Source of the DNA: Cyclobacteriaceae bacterium
GTDB lineage: Bacteria; Bacteroidota; Bacteroidia; Cytophagales; Cyclobacteriaceae
NCBI GenBank assembly: GCA_016787645.1
Contig: JAEUUF010000015.1
Location: forward strand, 248,001 to 312,000
Direction of reading: 5' to 3'
Length of the DNA stretch: 64,000 nucleotides
The translations under genes and the position numbers were made by a program. The notes under the pieces are model-generated. The model worked only from the letters and a program-made list of their open reading frames with translations, was not told where the DNA came from and did no database searches. Positions within the stretch are counted from its first letter, which is position 1. Each line of letters begins with the position of its first letter. Of the stretch, positions 1-9,068 are shown piece after piece.

Positions 1-509
1 TCTGGAAGTTTTTGTCAAGGTAGTTATTATTTCATTTATTTTGACCAGGTGATGGTCGTCGTGCTCGGCGTCAAACCAGGCAAGGTCCACCGGTGTCATC
101 AATACCTTCAGGCGCGGGTGAACTGAGGATTTTTGGAGTGATTTTGCGTCGAGTGAACGGTAGGTTTCCAGGTTTTTGTTTCGTTCTTCTTTAAAATGCG
201 AGAGAACTTTGGCTATAGGCCAAGGGTTGTAATCCCTCGGCTCAAATACCGCGGGCGACATCGTCGGAATTCCTTCCAGCATTTCCCGGATCCGCAGGTT
301 GGCAACAGCGTCCACTTCCGAAAGATGCCCGATGTGTTGTTTTATGGACCACTTTCCATCCACCGGGTTGACAACAGAACGTCGTCCAGGTCTTTCACTT
401 TGGCCTCGATACGGACCGCCGTGCCGTCCAGGCGCTCCAGGAAGAAGGGAAGTAGTTCTGGGGCATACCCGAACGTCATGTTGCGGTCAAACCAGCGCAG
501 TGTATTCAT
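1..509 (-). pseudogene. DinB-family protein, frameshifted and cut by the window edge
   Basis: From the ATG at 509 the first frame encodes MNTLRWFDRNMTFGY through DDVLLST and then runs into a stop. The family continuation VDGKWSIKQHIGHLSEVD and the C-terminal AWFDAEHDDHHLVKI lie in a neighbouring frame that is open to the window edge. The two halves join if one base is restored in the C/G run near 361-372. The His residues in KQHIGHL and EHDDHH fit the metal site of the DinB/YfiT fold, a family of metal-dependent thiol transferases and hydrolases. The gene starts 5 nt after the cupin gene and is the last of a leftward run. Either a true frameshift or a sequencing indel explains it; the sequence alone cannot decide. 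Confidence 0.65.
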
Positions 510-514
510 AAAAA

Positions 515-892
515 TTAGAAAGCGGTTAATAGACCCGGATTCAGGAAGGGTTCTTTTCTCCGGAGGAATCCTCCATCAACAATAAAGAGTCTGGCGCCGC
601 CTTTTGTAGTACTCCGATGGGAGGAGGCGCCGTCAGTAACCTGGTACGACATGCCTGCCGACAGGTGAACAGTGGTGCCGTCCTTCAGTTCAGTGTCCAA
701 TTCACCTTCAAGACAAAGCAGAATGTGACCCAGGGTACACCAATGATCTGCCTTGTAGTTGGCGGAATACTCAACCAGGCGAACCCGGAGGTCACCATAC
801 TGCCGCGTACGGTTTAGCGCGAAGCCAGTTTCGCCTGGTGTGCGGGTGGCCGGAAGATTGTTCCAGTCCGTGATATGAAAGGGAATATGCAT
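515..892 (-). CDS. DHCW-type cupin-fold protein
   Basis: This 125-residue single-domain cupin has a first metal-binding segment around YKADHWCTLGHILLCLEGEL (residues about 47-66) and a second near the C-terminus (GARLFIVDGGFL). It resembles the small 'DHCW motif' cupins, whose substrate is not known; here the motif reads DHWC. It has no signal peptide, so it should be cytoplasmic. It sits 2 nt after the EamA exporter gene and 5 nt before the DinB gene, so it is almost certainly co-transcribed with them. The cupin fold is fairly sure; the function is unknown. Confidence 0.75.
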   Translation of the reverse strand: MHIPFHITDWNNLPATRTPGETGFALNRTRQYGDLRVRLVEYSANYKADHWCTLGHILLCLEGELDTELKDGTTVHLSAGMSYQVTDGASSHRSTTKGGARLFIVDGGFLRRKEPFLNPGLLTAF

Positions 893-894
893 GA

Positions 895-1827
895 TTACTG
901 CTTGGAAAGTTGAGTCCGAAGAAAATTGCGGATCTGGTATCCTCGGTTGACAATGTAGATTCCGGCCAGCGTGACCAAAATGCCAATGCCAATGCGAACA
1001 TTAAGTCGTTCCTGAAGCAGGAGGGCCCCCAGGACGACCGCGACGATCGGGTTGATGTAGGCGTATAACGAAACCAGGGTCATCGGAAGTTTCTTGATGG
1101 CATAGGAGTAGCAGGCATATGCAGCTACGGATCCAAAAAGAATGAGATAGACCAGGGCGAAGATCATGTCCCCGTTGGAGGTGACGGTGCTGTAGTCATC
1201 AAACAGGAAGCTCATGGGGATGAGGAAAATTCCGCCAAACAACATTTGCAGCCCCGCGGCAAGGAAAGGATCAGTGGATTGTGTCTTGCGCTTCACCCAC
1301 ACCGTTCCGAACGCCCAGCAAATGTTGCCCGCGAAGGTCGTGAAGATGCCAAGGGTGTAACTGGGTTGTGAAAAGTCGGCGACATGTTCACCGAAGATCA
1401 GCACAATGCCAGCCAGGCCAACCACCAGTCCCAGAACCACAGGGAAGGCGGGGGTGTCGTCTGATGAAATGGCGAAGTTGATGAGCATGACCCAGATGGG
1501 CATAACCGAACAAATGATGGCGGCAAGTCCGCTTGACACATACATCTCCGACCAACCCACAATCCCGACTCCAAAGGTGCAGAGCAGCAGCCCACTGACG
1601 GCCTGTTGTCTTATTATTTTTCCAGTTGGAAACTGAAACTTGCCGATGGCTGCCAGTAACGCCAGCAGGATTGGACCTGCACAGAGAAAGCGGATGGCGG
1701 AGAAAAGGAAGGGAGGAAACTGGGTCACGCCCACCCGAAGGGCAAGGTAGGTGGTGCCCCAGATAATGCATACCGCTCCCAGGGCGAGGTAGGCCAACAG
1801 ATTGCTCTTGGTGTTCACGTTAGTCAT
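895..1827 (-). CDS. EamA-family (DMT) membrane exporter
   Basis: The 310-residue protein shows about ten hydrophobic segments in two tandem EamA repeats (residues about 12-142 and 155-295), the usual layout and length of drug/metabolite transporters such as RhaT/YdcZ-like amino-acid or metabolite exporters. The second repeat contains AYACYSYAIKKLPMTLVSLYA, similar to the conserved segment of the family. Neighbours are a tiny membrane peptide upstream and a cupin downstream. A MocR-type regulator is transcribed divergently at 2974, and such regulators often control nearby exporters of amino acids or vitamin B6 compounds. The substrate cannot be read from the sequence. Confidence 0.88.
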   Translation of the reverse strand: MTNVNTKSNLLAYLALGAVCIIWGTTYLALRVGVTQFPPFLFSAIRFLCAGPILLALLAAIGKFQFPTGKIIRQQAVSGLLLCTFGVGIVGWSEMYVSSGLAAIICSVMPIWVMLINFAISSDDTPAFPVVLGLVVGLAGIVLIFGEHVADFSQPSYTLGIFTTFAGNICWAFGTVWVKRKTQSTDPFLAAGLQMLFGGIFLIPMSFLFDDYSTVTSNGDMIFALVYLILFGSVAAYACYSYAIKKLPMTLVSLYAYINPIVAVVLGALLLQERLNVRIGIGILVTLAGIYIVNRGYQIRNFLRTQLSKQ

Positions 1828-1852
1828 GGCAAGTTCGCGAATAAATCAATGG

Positions 1853-1960
1853 TCAATAAATGGAAAGTACAGTCAATTTCAGGGTGATCAATAAGGCACA
1901 AACGAGTATCCCCAGGATCAGGACCAACTTTCTTCGATGATTTTTGAGAATCGTATTCAT
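1853..1960 (-). CDS. predicted 35-residue single-span membrane peptide
   Basis: A short open frame encodes MNTILKNHRRKLVLILGILV followed by more hydrophobic residues (CALLITLKLTVLSIY). It has a basic N-terminus and one membrane span. It lies 11 nt after the outer-membrane protein gene and 25 nt before the EamA exporter gene, on the same strand, so it fits the operon. No clear ribosome-binding site is visible, which is usual for this phylum. It could be a chance frame; the position and the clean positive-then-hydrophobic design are the only support. Confidence 0.35.
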   Translation of the reverse strand: MNTILKNHRRKLVLILGILVCALLITLKLTVLSIY

Positions 1961-1971
1961 GGTTGATCAGT

Positions 1972-2712
1972 TTAGTTCAACGCAAATCCAAGTGTAGCAA
2001 AGACACCACTGGCACCTTTCCGGGTTTGTTCGTCGGATGCGGCGGCCATCCAAAGTCCGGTGATACCCACTTGAGCCGTTAACGGACCAGTCAACTTCAG
2101 CCGGCTGATAAATACACTGGCACCAGCCGCCACGTAGGCGTTGCCATCAAACAGACCATTGTTGTGCCAACCGAAAAGCGTAACATCCATGTGGCGGTGA
2201 CTGTACATGAGCCGTATCCGGTTTATCCAATCGCGGAGGCTGGGTTCCAACACCAGGTTGCCCGCAAGCGAAGTGTGTTCGATAGAAAGGCTTGTACTTA
2301 TCCGGTAACTGGTGGTGATCATCATGGCCGCGTCCGAGCCTTGGTCGGCCAGGGATTCATACTGTTCAAGCAACACGCCCATCGCGGGAGTGATCGTCAA
2401 CCTTTTACCCAGGTGAAAGGGGCGATTCACCACGGCCAATGTAAAATTGATCGGGGTGTGGTGATCAGCCACATCCACTGCCTTGAAGAACTGGATTCCC
2501 CAGTTCTTTCCAGTGTAATTCAAAGTAAAATCGACCACGGGGTTGGAGGTTACCAGACGGCCACCGTAAGAGAAAAGTCCGCGGGAGTGGAGGCGAAGAG
2601 AAAGTTTCACAGGCGAATGCTTCTTTTCCGCCACCACAACGGAGTCAGCCGTGTAGCAAAAGGCTCTTCCTGCGATCAGAATTGCGAGGACAGCAAGCGT
2701 AAGGGTTTTCAT
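1972..2712 (-). CDS. secreted protein, probable outer-membrane beta-barrel
   Basis: The 246-residue product begins with a signal peptide (MKTLTLAVLAILIAGRAFC, cleavage near residue 20) followed by alternating hydrophobic/polar strands and ends in FATLGFALN, as in small outer-membrane barrels. I do not recognise a named family. It is the first gene of the leftward run and faces the MocR regulator across a 261-bp intergenic region, so it is a candidate target of that regulator together with the exporter downstream. Confidence 0.6.
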   Translation of the reverse strand: MKTLTLAVLAILIAGRAFCYTADSVVVAEKKHSPVKLSLRLHSRGLFSYGGRLVTSNPVVDFTLNYTGKNWGIQFFKAVDVADHHTPINFTLAVVNRPFHLGKRLTITPAMGVLLEQYESLADQGSDAAMMITTSYRISTSLSIEHTSLAGNLVLEPSLRDWINRIRLMYSHRHMDVTLFGWHNNGLFDGNAYVAAGASVFISRLKLTGPLTAQVGITGLWMAAASDEQTRKGASGVFATLGFALN

Positions 2713-2822
2713 GTGTGTGATATTTTGAACACAAAAATCTTTTGCTCGTTCCTGGCCCTCAACCCGTTTCTTGTGAACCTTGTTGAGGATAACCGAAACA
2801 ATTTTCTACATTTGAACGTGTA

Positions 2823-2866
2823 GTAAACAGTTTCAGTTTTTAGTATTTTGACCATATCAGTTTACC
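2823..2866. promoter_or_regulatory. candidate operator between mocR-type gene and outer-membrane gene
   Basis: The divergent intergenic region contains three CAGTTT hexamers (2828-2833, 2834-2839, 2858-2863) and an inverted pair GTAAAC (2823-2828) / GTTTAC (2860-2865). MocR regulators usually bind repeated sites of this sort near their own promoter. A near-match to the Bacteroidota -7 element (TATTTTG, about 2844-2850) lies between the repeats. The assignment is inference from position and repetition. Confidence 0.3.
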
Positions 2867-2973
2867 AACAAACAGAATGTGGTGAAGGCACGTTGAAAAC
2901 AAATATTCTGCGGCGACAGGGTGAGCGGACGGAATAGACAGATCCTGCGCTGAACAAGAAAATTTCAAAAAAA

Positions 2974-4407
2974 ATGAAAAACAGACCTGCAACATCCGAT
3001 CACCTTTACCAGTCGGTTGCCGATCGAATTGAGCAACTCATTGAAAAGAGGGCCCTCAAGGTGGGGGATAAATTGCTTTCAGTTCGATCGCTGAGCAAGG
3101 AGCAAGGCATCAGTCTCAGCACCGCGTTCCAGGCGTACTACCACCTGGAGAGCAAGGGCTTGGTTGAAGCGAGGCCCCAATCAGGGTATTATGTAAAGTT
3201 CTCACCCTCCCATACGCTGGATGTTCCTTTATGCTGCGATCCGGCCGAGAAGGCAGTACCCGTAACGATCGATGAGATGATCAGCAGCGTTTATAATGAC
3301 TTGCGCTCCGACAAGTTGCTGAACTTCGCGTTGGGTGCACCTGCCCCGGATCTTCTGCCAGCCGCGAAATTGAACAAGGCTGTTGCCCAGGTATTACGAA
3401 CGGCTCCGGATAGTTGCCTTAACTATGAACATGTGCAGGGCAACGTGGAACTTCGAAAACAGATTGCAAGGCAATCGTTCAACTGGGGCGGCACGTTGGG
3501 GGGTGATGATATTGTAGTAACCGCGGGCTGCATGGAGGCGCTTTCACTTACCTTGAAAGCCATTACGCGTCCCGGCGACGCGGTGGCGATTGAGAGCCCT
3601 ACTTATTTCGGCATTTTCCAGGTGATGGAAAGTTTGGGCCTCAAGGTGGTCGAAATCCCCACAGACCCGGTATCAGGTATCGACCTGGATCAATTGGAGC
3701 GTGCGATCCGTCGCTTTTCGATCAAAGCGTGCCTGTTTGTCTGCAATTTCAACAACCCCATCGGGAGCTGCCTTCCCGAAGAGAAAAAGAAGCAACTCGT
3801 GGAACTTCTTACCCGTAAGAACATTCCGCTGATCGAAGATGATATTTACGGTGAATTGTATTTTGGAAAAACGCGGCCACGTACCTGCAAGGTGTATGAT
3901 ACCGAAGGGCTTGTCATTCAATGCGGATCGTTCTCGAAGTCCCTGGCACCCGGTTACCGGATCGGCTGGGTGATTCCCGGTCGCTACAAGGATCAGATCA
4001 TTCGGTTGAAAAGGATGAACAATGTGTCCACCAACACATTGGCGCAGTCCGCGATTGCCCTCTTTCTGGCCAATGGGCGTTATGAGCTTCACTTGCGACA
4101 CCTGCGGCGTGCACTGCACACACAGAGTCTTCGGTACACGGAAGCCATTTCCCGTTACTTCCCGGAAGATACACGGATGACCCGGCCACAAGGAGGTTTT
4201 GCGCTTTGGCTTGAATTGGGTCGGGGCACAGACACCTATCTTCTGCACAAGAAGGCCTTGAAACACGGAATCGGCATTGCTCCGGGCCAGATCTTCTCGT
4301 CGCAAGGAAAGTTCAGGAACTGTTTTCGACTCAGTTTTGGCCTGCCGTGGAGCTCCCGGGTTGACCACGGCCTGAAAACCCTGGGGGAATTGGCCCGTAA
4401 GACGTGA
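2974..4407 (+). CDS. MocR-type regulator: GntR winged helix fused to PLP aminotransferase domain
   Basis: Residues about 8-75 form a GntR-type winged helix (LYQSVADRIEQLIEKR, SVRSLSKEQGISLSTAFQAY). The remaining ~390 residues form a fold-type-I aminotransferase domain with the PLP-lysine segment SFSKSLAPGYRIGW and NFNNPIGSC. At 477 residues it has the usual MocR length. MocR proteins use PLP or a PLP adduct as effector and typically regulate vitamin B6, amino-acid or exporter genes. The product is divergent from the outer-membrane/exporter run, the likeliest regulon. Start: ATG after an A-rich stretch; an earlier start is not supported. Confidence 0.9.
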   Translation: MKNRPATSDHLYQSVADRIEQLIEKRALKVGDKLLSVRSLSKEQGISLSTAFQAYYHLESKGLVEARPQSGYYVKFSPSHTLDVPLCCDPAEKAVPVTIDEMISSVYNDLRSDKLLNFALGAPAPDLLPAAKLNKAVAQVLRTAPDSCLNYEHVQGNVELRKQIARQSFNWGGTLGGDDIVVTAGCMEALSLTLKAITRPGDAVAIESPTYFGIFQVMESLGLKVVEIPTDPVSGIDLDQLERAIRRFSIKACLFVCNFNNPIGSCLPEEKKKQLVELLTRKNIPLIEDDIYGELYFGKTRPRTCKVYDTEGLVIQCGSFSKSLAPGYRIGWVIPGRYKDQIIRLKRMNNVSTNTLAQSAIALFLANGRYELHLRHLRRALHTQSLRYTEAISRYFPEDTRMTRPQGGFALWLELGRGTDTYLLHKKALKHGIGIAPGQIFSSQGKFRNCFRLSFGLPWSSRVDHGLKTLGELARKT

Positions 4408-4489
4408 ACGGGCAATTATTCGTTGAAGGATAAACCATCTGATCGTCGGGCAGGTTGTATATTTACTAACTAAACAAAACGTTTGCACC

Positions 4490-5095
4490 ATGGCTTTTAC
4501 CTTACCTCCGCTTCCTTATGCAGTTACTGCATTGGAACCCCATATTGACAGCCGTACGATGGAAATTCATCACGGAAAGCACCACAACGCGTATGTGACC
4601 AATCTTAACAATGCCGTTGCAGGCAAGCCGGAAGAAAACCTCAGCATTGAGGAGATATGCAAGAATATATCGAAATACCCCGTTGCCGTACGAAACAACG
4701 GAGGCGGTCACTATAACCATTCCTTGTTCTGGGCAATCATGGCACCAGAAGCCGGCGGCACACCCGACGGAGCATTGGGCGACGCCATCAAGGCTGCTTT
4801 TGGAACATTTGAGGAATTCAAAACAAAGTTTGCCGCCGCTGGCGTGGGCCGTTTTGGGTCAGGATGGGCGTGGCTTATCAAGGATGCCTCCGGTAAACTG
4901 GCCATATCGTCTACGCCTAATCAGGATAATCCCCTCATGGATGTCGCTGAAGTAAAAGGCACACCCATCCTCGGCCTCGATGTTTGGGAACATGCCTATT
5001 ATTTACATTACCAGAATCGCCGCCCTGATTACATCACGGCCTGGTGGAATGTGGTAAACTGGAATGAAGTCGCCAAGCGTTTCGCAGCGAAATAG
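4490..5095 (+). CDS. sodA: superoxide dismutase, Mn/Fe family
   Basis: The 201-residue protein contains all four metal ligands of the Mn/Fe superoxide dismutase family: H27 in [11 protein letters not shown], the His of [10 protein letters not shown], and Asp and His in [18 protein letters not shown]. The [10 protein letters not shown] context resembles manganese enzymes, but metal choice cannot be settled by eye. It dismutates superoxide to peroxide and oxygen in the cytoplasm; there is no signal peptide. It stands alone, 82 bp after the MocR gene, and converges on uvrB with a shared hairpin terminator between them. Confidence 0.95.
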   Translation: MAFTLPPLPYAVTALEPHIDSRTMEIHHGKHHNAYVTNLNNAVAGKPEENLSIEEICKNISKYPVAVRNNGGGHYNHSLFWAIMAPEAGGTPDGALGDAIKAAFGTFEEFKTKFAAAGVGRFGSGWAWLIKDASGKLAISSTPNQDNPLMDVAEVKGTPILGLDVWEHAYYLHYQNRRPDYITAWWNVVNWNEVAKRFAAK

Positions 5096-5110
5096 CGAAA
5101 CCAGACACAA

Positions 5111-5141
5111 CAAAAGAGGGACGTTCACACGCCCCTTTTTT
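5111..5141. terminator. bidirectional terminator between sodA and uvrB
   Basis: A stem GGGACG / CGCCCC (one mismatch) with loop TTCACA is flanked by AAAAGA on the left and a run of six T on the right. It can serve sodA rightward and, less well, uvrB leftward. The uvrB stop codon lies at the right end of the T run. Confidence 0.7.
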
Positions 5142-7164
5142 ATTTCTTCTCTTCAATCAGTTTTTGGAAAGCGAGGTATTCGTCGCGCAGCCGGGCGGCT
5201 TCCATGAACTCCAGTTCTTTGGCGGCCTTTTCCATTGCTTTCCGTGTCTGATCGGCCAGCTTGATGAGTTCATCCTTGCCCAGGAAAGCGACCACCGGAT
5301 CTGCTGCCAATGATTTTTCCTCGTTCTCCACGTAGTACTTTTTACCCGACTTTTTGGAGTCGGCCACGGCCGTCTGGCTGAGGATCGAGTCCTTGGACCG
5401 GATGATCGTCTGCGGAGTAATGTTATTGGCCAGGTTGTAGTCTTGTTGAATCTTCCGGCGGCGATCTGTTTCGTCAATGGCCTGTTGCATCGATTCGGTA
5501 ATCGTATCGGCATACATGATGACCCGCCCATTGACGTTGCGGGCAGCCCGGCCGATGGTTTGCACCAGCGATCGTTGGTTGCGGAGAAATCCTTCTTTGT
5601 CGGCATCGAGGATGGCCACCAGCGACACTTCCGGTAAATCAAGGCCTTCACGCAGGAGGTTGACGCCCACCAGTACATCAAAGACGCCCAGCCGTAGTTC
5701 ACGCAGTATTTCTACGCGATCCAGGGTGGTAACTTCGGAGTGGATGTAACGGCACTTTACACCTGCCCGCTCGAGGTACTTGGTGAGCTCCTCGGCCATG
5801 CGCTTGGTCAAGGTGGTCACCAGCACACGCTCTTTCTTTTTCACCTGCTCGTCAATTTCCTCAAGGAGATCATCGATCTGGTTTTTGCTCGGTCGCACAT
5901 CAATCCGGGGATCCAACAACCCGGTGGGGCGTATCAACTGTTCGACTACTACCCCTTCCGATTTGCGCAGTTCATATTCGCTGGGTGTAGCGCTCACGTA
6001 GATCACCTGGTTAAGGAGCGCCTCAAACTCATTGAAAGTCAATGGCCGGTTGTCCAAAGCCGCCGGCAGTCGGAACCCATAATCCACGAGGTTCACTTTC
6101 CGGGAGCGGTCGCCTCCCCACATGGCCCGAACCTGCGGAATGGTGACATGGCTTTCGTCGATGATCATCAGGTAGTCGTCCGGAAAGTAATCGAGAAGGC
6201 AGAAGGGACGGTCACCCGCTTTTCGGCGGTCAAAGTACCGGGAATAGTTTTCGATTCCACTGCAGTAGCCCAGCTCACGCATCATCTCCAAATCGAATTC
6301 AGTTCGTTCTTTGAGGCGCTTGGCCTCCAGGTGTCGTTTTTCCTGTTCAAACATCTGTACCTGAAGCACCATGTCATCCTGGATTTCGCGAATGGCGGTG
6401 TGCAGCGCTTCCTTACCGGTAACAAAGAGGTTGGCCGGGAAGATGGTGACGATCTGCTCGTCAGAGAGTCGCTTGCCAGTCTTGGGATCAATACGCTGAA
6501 GAGACTCAATTTCGTCACCAAAGAAGTAGATGCGGATAGCGTAATCTGCATAGGCGAGGTATACGTCAACGGTGTCGCCCTTTACACGGAAAGTGGCGCG
6601 GCGGAAATCGGCTTCGGTGCGGCTATAGAGAATATCCACGAGCGAGAACAGAAGCCGGTTGCGCGAGATCACTTCGCCAACCTTCAGCTGGATGCGGTTG
6701 TTGCCAAAATCTTCCGGGTTGCCCATGCCATAAATACAGGACACGGAAGCAACCACCAGCACATCCCGCCGACCCGTGAGCAATGAAGAGGAGGCGCTGA
6801 GCCTCAGCTTTTCAATCTCCTCATTGATCGAGAGATCCTTTTCAATGTACAGATTTGAAGAAGGGATATACGCTTCGGGCTGGTAGTAATCGTAATAGGA
6901 AATGAAGTACTCAACCGCGTTGTTCGGGAAGAAATTCTTGAACTCCCCATACAACTGGGCGGCCAGCGTTTTGTTGTGGCTCAGTACGAGGGTAGGGCGG
7001 TTTACCTGGGCCACCACGTTGGCCATGGTAAACGTCTTGCCTGATCCGGTGACTCCCAACAGGGTTTGATGGGCTTCTCCCTCCTCGAGCCCCTTGACCA
7101 ACTTCTTGATGGCTTCGGGTTGATCGCCGGTGGGGACGTATTCGCTGGTTAATTCAAAGTTCAA
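5140..7164 (-). CDS. uvrB: excinuclease ABC subunit B
   Basis: The 674-residue protein is a full-length UvrB, the damage-verifying helicase-like subunit of nucleotide excision repair. It has Walker A GVTGSGKT at residues 37-44, the beta-hairpin segment YYDYYQPEAYIPSSNLYIEK used for damage probing, the IIDESH Walker B, motif VI QTIGRAARN, and a C-terminal UVR coiled-coil motif (around MEAARLRDEYLAFQKLIEE) for UvrA/UvrC contact. It is a single gene between convergent sodA and the aroE operon terminator. Confidence 0.97.
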   Translation of the reverse strand: MNFELTSEYVPTGDQPEAIKKLVKGLEEGEAHQTLLGVTGSGKTFTMANVVAQVNRPTLVLSHNKTLAAQLYGEFKNFFPNNAVEYFISYYDYYQPEAYIPSSNLYIEKDLSINEEIEKLRLSASSSLLTGRRDVLVVASVSCIYGMGNPEDFGNNRIQLKVGEVISRNRLLFSLVDILYSRTEADFRRATFRVKGDTVDVYLAYADYAIRIYFFGDEIESLQRIDPKTGKRLSDEQIVTIFPANLFVTGKEALHTAIREIQDDMVLQVQMFEQEKRHLEAKRLKERTEFDLEMMRELGYCSGIENYSRYFDRRKAGDRPFCLLDYFPDDYLMIIDESHVTIPQVRAMWGGDRSRKVNLVDYGFRLPAALDNRPLTFNEFEALLNQVIYVSATPSEYELRKSEGVVVEQLIRPTGLLDPRIDVRPSKNQIDDLLEEIDEQVKKKERVLVTTLTKRMAEELTKYLERAGVKCRYIHSEVTTLDRVEILRELRLGVFDVLVGVNLLREGLDLPEVSLVAILDADKEGFLRNQRSLVQTIGRAARNVNGRVIMYADTITESMQQAIDETDRRRKIQQDYNLANNITPQTIIRSKDSILSQTAVADSKKSGKKYYVENEEKSLAADPVVAFLGKDELIKLADQTRKAMEKAAKELEFMEAARLRDEYLAFQKLIEEKK

Positions 7165-7269
7165 GGAAGCTTCAGTTCACAAGTGGAAATCAACAGGTCA
7201 AAATGGATCGGGGAGGACTAAAGTACCTTGGTGGGCATTCAGAGGCAAATTTTAACCCGATGACTTTCG

Positions 7270-7297
7270 TGACAAAGAAAATCCTGAAAACAGGATT
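7270..7297 (-). terminator. probable terminator of the aroE operon
   Basis: A perfect hairpin AATCCTG-AAAA-CAGGATT lies at 7280-7297 between the aroE stop and the uvrB start. Read leftward it is followed by TTCTTTG, a U-rich tail, so it fits a factor-independent terminator of the leftward aroE operon. Confidence 0.55.
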
Positions 7298-7356
7298 CCA
7301 CGGACCGGGAGTAGTATATCGGGATCGGCGGGGCGATCCTGAGCCCTTAGGTTAGA

Positions 7357-8100
7357 TTAGCTATTCCAGATCTTCCACGATTTCTCGGCCTGTACGTGGA
7401 GCATTTCCAGCCCGTTCTTGATGGTACATCCGTGCATTTCCGCTTTCTGCAGAAACAGGGTGCGCGCCGGGTTATAAATCAAGTCATACACAAAATGACG
7501 CGGCTCCAGCATTTCGTAATCAATGGGCGGGCATGCGTTGGTATTTGGGCTCATGCCGAGGGGAGTGGTGTTGATAATCAGGTTGAAGCCCGAAAGTACT
7601 TTGGATTTTTTGCCCAAGTCGGCATACGTGTAATCGGCATGACCTTTCTCGCGCGATACCAGTTTGTACGGAATATTCAACCGCTTCAGGGCTACCTGCA
7701 CGGCTTTTGCAGAACCGCCGGTACCGAGGATAAGCGCCTGGGAGCCTGCGGGATTTGGAAACCATTTTTCAATGGTCTCTCGGAAGGCATCACTGTCCGT
7801 ATTGTATCCGGTCATTTTCGCACCTTCGATTTTGATCACATTGACGGCGCCGATCGAATGAGCGCCCGGATCGATGTCAGTGAGGTACTTCATCACTTGT
7901 TCCTTGTAGGGAATGGTGACGTTGAGTCCGACCAGCTCAGGCACTTCCTTCAATAATCCCGGCAAGGCCTCAATATTGGGAAGGGGATATAAATCGTAGT
8001 GATAGTCACGCAAGCCCTCCTGGAAGAATTTCTCATCAAAGTAAGCCTTTGAAAAGGAGTGACTTACGGTGGATCCAATCAAGCCAAATCGTTTTTCCAT
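7357..8100 (-). CDS. aroE: shikimate dehydrogenase
   Basis: This 247-residue enzyme reduces 3-dehydroshikimate to shikimate with NADPH in aromatic amino-acid synthesis. Visible family features are the shikimate-binding GSTVSHSFS near the N-terminus, NVTIPYKEQ with the catalytic Lys, YNTDSDAF with the paired Asp, the nucleotide-binding loop LGTGGSAKAV, and INTTPLGM. It is slightly short, as many Bacteroidota AroE proteins are. It is the last gene of a leftward operon, 2 nt after the DUF368 gene. Confidence 0.95.
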   Translation of the reverse strand: MEKRFGLIGSTVSHSFSKAYFDEKFFQEGLRDYHYDLYPLPNIEALPGLLKEVPELVGLNVTIPYKEQVMKYLTDIDPGAHSIGAVNVIKIEGAKMTGYNTDSDAFRETIEKWFPNPAGSQALILGTGGSAKAVQVALKRLNIPYKLVSREKGHADYTYADLGKKSKVLSGFNLIINTTPLGMSPNTNACPPIDYEMLEPRHFVYDLIYNPARTLFLQKAEMHGCTIKNGLEMLHVQAEKSWKIWNS

Positions 8101-8102
8101 AA

Positions 8103-9041
8103 TTAGTTTTTGGAGCGGATGTAGGCCGCTGTTTTTTCAATAGCCACCACGAGAAAGACCCCGGTAGCGGCAAATAGTATTGCGTAAAATAGTTGAGGGT
8201 CTTGCCCGGTCACCTCGAGGTATCGCCCGGGAAGCACGCTCTTGTCAAAGGCAGGTACCTGTATTCCTTCGTGGTTGAAGCGGTAGCTCACGACCTCTTT
8301 CCAGGGCCACACCTTGTTCAATGAACCGATCATGAATCCGGCCAGCAGCGCCAGGGCGGGGTAGCGATAGTATTGCAGGATCCAGCTCAGCACATATGAA
8401 AAGCCAATCAATCCCAACAGGCAGCCCACGGCAAAGACCAGGATCACTGGAAAGTTGAATTCGATGAGGGCGTTGATCATATACTCGTACTTTCCGATCA
8501 GCAGCAGTATAAAAGCTCCGGAGATTCCGGGAAGGATCATCGCGCAGATGGCGAGGGCACCGCAGAAGAAAATAAAGAAAAGGTTAGTTGGAGTTTCGGT
8601 GGGCGAAAGCACCGTGATCCAGTAAGCGATGACGGCACCACTGATGAAGGCCAGGAAGGTGCCCAGGTGCCAGCGGTGAATGTCCCTCATGATCAGGGGC
8701 GACGAGATGAGGATCAGGCCAAAGAAGAACGACCAGACCGCGATGGGATAATTTTCCAGCACGTAAGTCATCAAGCGGGCCAGCGATAAAAGGCTGGTCA
8801 AGACGCCGGCCAACACGGTAATGAGAAAACTGCCGTTAATGTGTTTCCAAAAGGCTGCCAACTGCAGCGAAAGCAGCAGGCGTACGGCATTTCCATCGAT
8901 CGATTTGATGGAGTTCACAAGCTCTTCATAGATGCCCGTAATGAACGCTATGGTTCCGCCGGATACGCCGGGGATGACATCCGCGCCTCCCATGCTCACG
9001 CCTTTCAGGTACAACAGCAGGTATTCTTTGGGTCTTCTCAT
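8103..9041 (-). CDS. DUF368 membrane protein, probable polyprenyl-phosphate flippase
   Basis: The 312-residue protein begins with the DUF368 signature GVSMGGADVIPGVSGGTIAF and repeats a related segment (ILPGISGAFILLLIGKYEYM) in the second half, with about eight to nine membrane spans. DUF368 proteins (PopT) have been linked to recycling undecaprenyl phosphate across the membrane, so a role in cell-envelope carrier recycling is likely here. It sits between phosphosulfolactate synthase and aroE in one operon. Family sure, function from published work on relatives. Confidence 0.88.
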   Translation of the reverse strand: MRRPKEYLLLYLKGVSMGGADVIPGVSGGTIAFITGIYEELVNSIKSIDGNAVRLLLSLQLAAFWKHINGSFLITVLAGVLTSLLSLARLMTYVLENYPIAVWSFFFGLILISSPLIMRDIHRWHLGTFLAFISGAVIAYWITVLSPTETPTNLFFIFFCGALAICAMILPGISGAFILLLIGKYEYMINALIEFNFPVILVFAVGCLLGLIGFSYVLSWILQYYRYPALALLAGFMIGSLNKVWPWKEVVSYRFNHEGIQVPAFDKSVLPGRYLEVTGQDPQLFYAILFAATGVFLVVAIEKTAAYIRSKN

Positions 9042-9068
9042 GGATAAGTCTCAGCGGAGGCCGGGCAC

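Noticed and set aside
5740-6786. 348-codon frame opposite uvrB
   Set aside because: It lies within the conserved uvrB gene and has no recognisable domain.
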